A stretch of 58,170 nt of DNA from Caldilineaceae bacterium (GTDB taxonomy: Bacteria > Chloroflexota > Anaerolineae > Caldilineales > Caldilineaceae), in the NCBI GenBank assembly GCA_018003515.1, contig JAGNDO010000014.1:1-58170 (forward strand). The letters are read 5' to 3'. The notes under the pieces were generated by a model. It worked only from the letters and a program-made list of their open reading frames with translations, had not been told where the DNA came from and made no database searches. Positions 54,062-58,170 of the stretch are shown one piece after another. A program made the translations under genes and the position numbers. How positions within the stretch are numbered: the stretch's first letter is position 1; each line of letters opens with the position of its first letter.

Positions 54062-55888
54062 TTAAATCTCCATAGCCACCCGAAAGCCCCGCCAGCGGAT
54101 GCGACTGTCCGGGGATGCGTTGCCCCGTGTGGTGGATCGTAGGTCGGCGGCGTTGTTGCGGAAGCTGCCGCCTCGGTGGATGCGCAGATCCCGCTGGGTA
54201 TGAGAGGCGGTGTCGTCCCGGCCATCGTCCGGGCGGTAGGGCACGGAAAAAGCGGATGTGTTCCGGTCCGGCCCCCAGCGGGTGAGGGTCCATTCTTGGA
54301 CATTGCCCAGCAGGTCGGCCACGCCGAAGGGGCTGGCCCCGGCTTCGTGGACGTTCACCGGGGTGGTGTCGTCGCTTTCCACATTGGCGCAGGCGTCGGC
54401 CCAGGCGTCTCCCCAGGGGAAGGGGCGACCGTCCGCGCCCCGGGCCGCCTTCTCCCACTCGGCTTCCGTGGGCAGACGGTAGGTGCGCCCGGTTTCGGCG
54501 CAAAGCCAGGCACAGTAGGCGCAGGCATCCTCCCAACTGACGCTGACCACGGGGTGGTCCAGACGGTCCGCGGGGGGCTGACGGTTGAACCAGCCTAGCT
54601 TGGGCGGCACATCCTGGGCCGGGGTACGGGCCAGAAAGGCGGCGTATTCTCGATTGGTGACGGGGTATTTGCCCAGGCGGAAGGATGGCAGGGTGACCGA
54701 GTAGCCCGACTCCTCGCCCATCGTAAACGGGCCGGCGGGGATCAGCACTGTCTCCGGCTCGAAGGGCTGACGGGGGACGGTGGGCCGAGCGTCGCCAGTG
54801 GGCAATTCGATCAGCCGGTTGTCCGGCGAGCGGCTGAAGAGGACCGGGGTGCCCCATTCCAGGCTGTCCCCCAGGCCGAAGATGGCCTTGCGGGCCTCGC
54901 CCACGGCGGCGTCCACGGGATAGCCGTCGGCCAGGGCTTTGTAGAATTCCCGGCTCAGAGTGAGGGCAGCGGTGTCGGTGACGGGGAACTGCATGGCCAC
55001 CACGGCCGGCACCCCTTGCTGCACTAACTGTTGCGCCACCCCGGCGAAGGAGTCGCTGCGTCCGCCCTTGGCCCCCTCGCAGGCGTTGAGGAAGACCAGG
55101 CGCAGATCGGCCTGGTCGTGGAGTAGAACCTTGAAGCGATCCGCCGAGATCAGGGTGGGCTGGCCGGTCTCGTCCTCAAAAAGCAGGCTGCCCTGGTTGG
55201 TTTGGTCGTCAAAGACACCGTGGCCGATGAAGTGGAGGACATGGGCGTTGCCCCGGCGCAGACGATCCTGCAAGGCGGTCCACGTGGCGGGCACCCGTTC
55301 CAGGCGAATGCGCTCCTTCCCCAAGCCCGACACCGCCTCCTGCACCCGCGCCCACTCCCCGTCCACATCCAGCGGCTCGACCCCGGCAGGATTGGACAGC
55401 ACGCCCAACACCACCAAAGGCGGCGCTACGGGCTGCATGCGTCCGCCTTGGGCCACCTCCAAATAGCGCACAAAAGGCGTCTCGACCGAGGGGGCAAGAT
55501 AGCGCTTCAAATGGGACGAGTAGAGGAATTCCCAGGGCAGGGCGGCCAGATCCGCCAGTCCCTTGTCCAGGCGCAGGATGATGCGCAGACGCCCGTTGGC
55601 CCGCTCCAGATTGCGCACCAGGGAGGTGCCCACCTCGCCGGCGAAGACAGCGTCGTAGAGGCGGTGGCCCAGGTCAGCGGCGTCGAAAGTCTCGCCTTCA
55701 ACTGGTCCCAGATGACGGGAGGCGCGAGGGGTGCGCCACAGGGCATCCCCCATCTCTGCCCACTCTGGGGGCAGGATGAAGTCCACAGCGGCATCATCCC
55801 CGACTGGGGAGTGGATGACCCGGGCCTGGTAGCCTTGGGGCGATTGGGTGATCAGAAGAACGAAGTTTGCATAAGTGAGGATAGTCAT
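54062..55888 (-). CDS. CHAT protease fused to FGE-like domain
   Basis: 608 residues. Residues about 95-350 are a CHAT caspase-like domain: catalytic His223 in HFIGHGVFDD and Cys270 in LVFLNACEGAKGG, with PAVVAMQFPVTD. Residues about 384-608 are a formylglycine-generating-enzyme/C-type-lectin fold: MGEESGYSV, YPVTNREYAAFL, RLPTEAEWEKAARG, GNVQEWT, HRGGSF. The Cys residues needed for true FGE catalysis after RGGSF are missing (RGGSFRNNAADLRST), so this part probably binds ligand. CHAT proteases in conflict systems cleave partner proteins; the target here is unknown. Preceded by the ~155-bp module shared with the TIR gene. Confidence 0.88.
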   Translation of the reverse strand: MTILTYANFVLLITQSPQGYQARVIHSPVGDDAAVDFILPPEWAEMGDALWRTPRASRHLGPVEGETFDAADLGHRLYDAVFAGEVGTSLVRNLERANGRLRIILRLDKGLADLAALPWEFLYSSHLKRYLAPSVETPFVRYLEVAQGGRMQPVAPPLVVLGVLSNPAGVEPLDVDGEWARVQEAVSGLGKERIRLERVPATWTALQDRLRRGNAHVLHFIGHGVFDDQTNQGSLLFEDETGQPTLISADRFKVLLHDQADLRLVFLNACEGAKGGRSDSFAGVAQQLVQQGVPAVVAMQFPVTDTAALTLSREFYKALADGYPVDAAVGEARKAIFGLGDSLEWGTPVLFSRSPDNRLIELPTGDARPTVPRQPFEPETVLIPAGPFTMGEESGYSVTLPSFRLGKYPVTNREYAAFLARTPAQDVPPKLGWFNRQPPADRLDHPVVSVSWEDACAYCAWLCAETGRTYRLPTEAEWEKAARGADGRPFPWGDAWADACANVESDDTTPVNVHEAGASPFGVADLLGNVQEWTLTRWGPDRNTSAFSVPYRPDDGRDDTASHTQRDLRIHRGGSFRNNAADLRSTTRGNASPDSRIRWRGFRVAMEI

Positions 55889-55934
55889 CAGGCGGCCCTA
55901 TTGGCATTGGCAACGATGGCGGGTGGGTCCACTC

Positions 55935-56089
55935 TATCACAGCAGATCTATCCAAGATCTGTCCAATAGCTGTTCTGGATCTATCCAAACAGGAAGCGGC
56001 AGGAGGGGTAGAACTCAAGGGAAGAGAGCGATCTACGAAGTGGCTATAGCGTAGCATGAACTGGGTCAGACGTCAATCAGTTTTTGAAG
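55935..56089 (-). promoter_or_regulatory. shared upstream module, copy 2 (CHAT-FGE)
   Basis: Copy of 41004-41160, roughly nine bases in ten identical by eye. On the minus strand TTGACG (complement of 56071-56076) and TACGCT (complement of 56048-56053) keep the 17-base spacing. The 7-bp inverted repeat is kept at 55943-55961. Leader to the CHAT-FGE ATG is about 150 bases. Confidence 0.65.
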
Positions 56090-56170
56090 AAAGCGAGCAT
56101 TTGCGATTGGATCTTGCTTGCTCACCCCATCACGCCGAAGGCGGCGTCATTTAGTCACTGCCGCCACGGG

Positions 56171-57556
56171 CTAAAGACAGTCCAGCATGGCTTCCCAGGC
56201 GATGGATAGATCGCGCTCTTGGGTCAGCCAGTTGCTCAGGGATGCCCGGATGGCCGGTCTACCCTGAAAGCGTGTTGGGGTGAGGAAGAGCCGACCATCG
56301 TCCCGCAGACGGTCCAGGTAGGCTTGGATCTCTGCGCTGGTTTGGGGCTGGGCCAGGGTGAAACAGACCCCATTCATGCGCACGGGGGCCAGCAGGGTGA
56401 AGGCGGGGGAGGCGTCGATCCACTGCCCCAACTGCCCAGCCAGATCGCAACAGCGCTCCACGATCTCCTGATAGCCCGTCCGCCCATAGGCCATGAGGGT
56501 GAACCAGGCCGGCAACGCCCGCAGGCGACGGGAGTTCTCTGGCCCCAAATGCACAAAATCTACCGGCTCGATCATTTCGCCCAAATAGGCGGCGCTGTTG
56601 CGAAAGAGATCCATCTGCAAGGGCCGATGACGGGTGAAGATCATGGCCGCGTCATAGGGCACATTCAGCCATTTGTGGGCGTCGATGGTGAGGCTGTCCG
56701 CGGCCGCCACCCCGGCCATCAAGAGTTGATAGCGGGGGGAGCAGGCCGCAAAGCCGCCAAAGGCCGCATCCACATGCAGCCAAAACGGGAAGTCGGCCCG
56801 CAAATCGGCGATGGCCGCCAGGTCGTCGAAATCGACCGTGTTCACCGTGCCCGCGTTGGCCACCACAATACAGGGTTGACCCTTCAACTGCCCAAGCGCG
56901 GTCTGCAAGGCAACGATGTCCACCGCCTCCCGAGTGCCGGGCAAGGTGGCAATGGGGCGCAAGGTGCGTCGGCCCATCCCCAACACGGACAGGGCCTTGG
57001 CAATGCTGCTGTGGGCCGCGCCGCTGAGGATGGGCACGGGCGGCAGGGCGTAGAGTCCATCCTCGGCCACGTTGATCCCCTGTTGGCGGGCCACCCACTC
57101 CCGGCCCAGGGCCAACCCAGCCACATTGGCCATGGTGGCCCCGGTCACAAAGGTGCCGGAGAATTCATCCGGCAGCCCGAAAAGATCTCGCAGCAGGTGG
57201 ATGGCCTCGAACTCGATGTTGGGGGCGATGGAGTTGGCCGCGCTGGACAGGTTGAGGTCATAGGCGCTGGTCAGCCAATCCCCAGCCAGGGCCGCCGGGG
57301 TGGTGCCACCGGTCACAAAGCCCCAGAAGCGGGGACCATTGCTGGCGGGCATCTGGTGGCCGTAGCGCTGCATGAACACGGCCAACGTCTCGGTTGCGCC
57401 CAAGCCGTTGGCGGGCAATGAAGAAAACGACTGGGGGATGAACTTTGTGGCCGGAGGCAAGGAGGCCAGCCGGTCATGATACGCCGTGGTAATACTCAAG
57501 ACTTGTTGCAGCAGATCGGTCAATTGGCTACGGTCTTCAGCGAGATGATGGTTCAC
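56171..57556 (-). CDS. group II PLP-dependent amino-acid decarboxylase
   Basis: 461 residues. Decarboxylates an amino acid using PLP. FWGFVTGGTTPAALAGDWL, TFVTGATMANVAGLALGRE, the cofactor Asp in HVDAAFGGFA (261-270) and the Schiff-base Lys295 in TIDAHKWLNVPYD identify the aromatic-amino-acid/glutamate decarboxylase-like family. The substrate cannot be told from sequence alone. 5' gap contains a dispersed G/C-rich repeat and a hairpin. Confidence 0.88.
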   Translation of the reverse strand: MNHHLAEDRSQLTDLLQQVLSITTAYHDRLASLPPATKFIPQSFSSLPANGLGATETLAVFMQRYGHQMPASNGPRFWGFVTGGTTPAALAGDWLTSAYDLNLSSAANSIAPNIEFEAIHLLRDLFGLPDEFSGTFVTGATMANVAGLALGREWVARQQGINVAEDGLYALPPVPILSGAAHSSIAKALSVLGMGRRTLRPIATLPGTREAVDIVALQTALGQLKGQPCIVVANAGTVNTVDFDDLAAIADLRADFPFWLHVDAAFGGFAACSPRYQLLMAGVAAADSLTIDAHKWLNVPYDAAMIFTRHRPLQMDLFRNSAAYLGEMIEPVDFVHLGPENSRRLRALPAWFTLMAYGRTGYQEIVERCCDLAGQLGQWIDASPAFTLLAPVRMNGVCFTLAQPQTSAEIQAYLDRLRDDGRLFLTPTRFQGRPAIRASLSNWLTQERDLSIAWEAMLDCL

Positions 57557-57587
57557 GATCCCTCCCTATCTGATTGGCAAGCATTCC

Positions 57588-57696
57588 CCCCTCGGCCCCC
57601 GTCCCCCAATTCGGGGGAACGGGGTGGACAGTTCCCCCCAAAGTTGGGGGGTCAGGGGGGCGAAGAAGTTCGACTTTTGGCAAAAGTCGAACTTCT
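57588..57696. repeat. dispersed G/C palindromic repeat and 15-bp hairpin
   Basis: 57588-57662 resembles 15592-15668 (ggacagttccccccaa, gttggggggtcaggggg). Directly after it, agaagttcgactttt (57664-57678) and its exact complement (57682-57696) form a hairpin with a 3-base loop. It lies between two minus-strand genes. Confidence 0.7.
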
Positions 57697-57783
57697 GGGT
57701 TGACCAACCCCGGTTCATTGAAAAGACACGATGGCTGGGATAAATGCCCCGTTTGGGGACCAAGGTCTGGGTTGCCCCGACGC

Positions 57784-58170
57784 CTATCGAACCAGCATGG
57801 GAATGTAGGCTAAATAACGCTCCTGCTGCATGGCGGCAAAGGTCGTCAGGTGATCCAGGGTCGCCGTCAGGGTGCGGGCATGAGGGTCATGCACAGATGG
57901 TATCTCAACCCACTTTTTATCCCGATCGCGCCAAAAATAGAGAAGGGGCGAGGCCCCAGTTCTTATGGGCAGACTGCCATAATGGATCGTGAGCAGGAAG
58001 GGTGCGCTGAAGCTGGTCACCGAACCACCAGTCCTTGTGCGGGCCATGACATGGAAGATCTGACCCACTACTCGGAAATTACTGTGGGGATGGGTGTCGG
58101 CCACCGGCTCGATCACCACCTCAACAGGTTCCACGACCGTCCCCGGTGAGAAAACGACCGACACCGTCAC
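57784..58170 (-). CDS. exported protein, C-terminal fragment with YIP tail
   Basis: A frame entering from the right edge gives at least 128 residues. The visible part is beta-rich (VVEPVEVVIEPVADTH, FLLTIHYGSLPI, LLYFWRDRDKKWVEIP) and resembles a C-terminal sandwich domain of secreted proteins; LTATLDHLTTFAAM is typical of such repeats. It ends YLAYIPMLVR, comparable to the tails of the modular exported protein and the sulfatase. Start and N-terminus are outside the window. Confidence 0.6.
   Translation of the reverse strand: MTVSVVFSPGTVVEPVEVVIEPVADTHPHSNFRVVGQIFHVMARTRTGGSVTSFSAPFLLTIHYGSLPIRTGASPLLYFWRDRDKKWVEIPSVHDPHARTLTATLDHLTTFAAMQQERYLAYIPMLVR

Noticed and set aside
54062..54300. 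Diversity-generating retroelement target region in the FGE-like domain
   Set aside because: No reverse transcriptase or template repeat is seen in the window, and the segment is not enriched in AAY codons.

Overview
The window reads as a piece of a high-GC chromosome from a filamentous or soil/sludge-type Chloroflexota bacterium (Anaerolineae/Caldilineaceae-like). This is an inference from gene content, not a database result: exported proteins end in a short Tyr-Leu-Pro tail, there are many STAND/WD40/GAF/CHAT proteins, and almost every intergenic gap carries its own short inverted or tandem repeat. No rRNA, tRNA, CRISPR array or complete insertion sequence was seen.

Region 1 (1-15.4 kb) is mostly housekeeping or accessory metabolism: the tail of an alpha/beta hydrolase, phosphoenolpyruvate carboxylase, a CoA-disulfide-reductase-like flavoprotein, an exported modular protein, a class V aminotransferase, D-aminoacyl-tRNA deacylase, a radical SAM/HhH protein, a sulfatase with its radical SAM maturase, a glycosyltransferase and a DinB-like protein whose start codon abuts a (TC)19 microsatellite. 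A 70-bp spacerless perfect palindrome lies at 4611-4680.

Region 2 (15.8-31.7 kb) is regulatory. It holds a split NB-ARC ATPase/TPR pair, a polytopic membrane protein with an N-terminal Cro-type HTH and a palindromic operator candidate, a 48-residue exported Cys-containing peptide, and a four-gene signalling operon (21575-31719). The operon encodes an S1-S1-REC-GAF-histidine kinase, a 1616-aa REC-7xGAF-histidine kinase, a REC-phosphotransferase fusion, and a STAND-like ATPase ending in an OmpR-type winged helix. Together they look like a multi-input phosphorelay with an NTPase transcription factor as output.

Region 3 (32.0-36.9 kb) has an MFS transporter, threonine dehydrogenase with a nuclease-fold-like partner, and an exported protein with a Thr-Pro tail.

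Region 4 (37.0-55.9 kb, all minus strand) is a conflict or programmed-cell-death-like island. It contains TIR-STAND-WD40; a tandemly duplicated three-gene cassette (SIR2-like, membrane-spanning STAND with a beta-propeller, NAD-dependent epimerase) in which the second copy's epimerase is a pseudogene; a GxxExxY nuclease-like gene; seven ~94-bp hairpin repeats in tandem; and a CHAT-protease/FGE-fold fusion. The TIR-STAND-WD40 and CHAT-FGE genes, 15 kb apart, share a ~155-bp upstream module with a preserved promoter. Decayed fragments of the epimerase and of an FGE domain show repeated duplication and loss. Region 5 (56.1-58.2 kb) has a PLP decarboxylase and the C-terminus of another exported protein.
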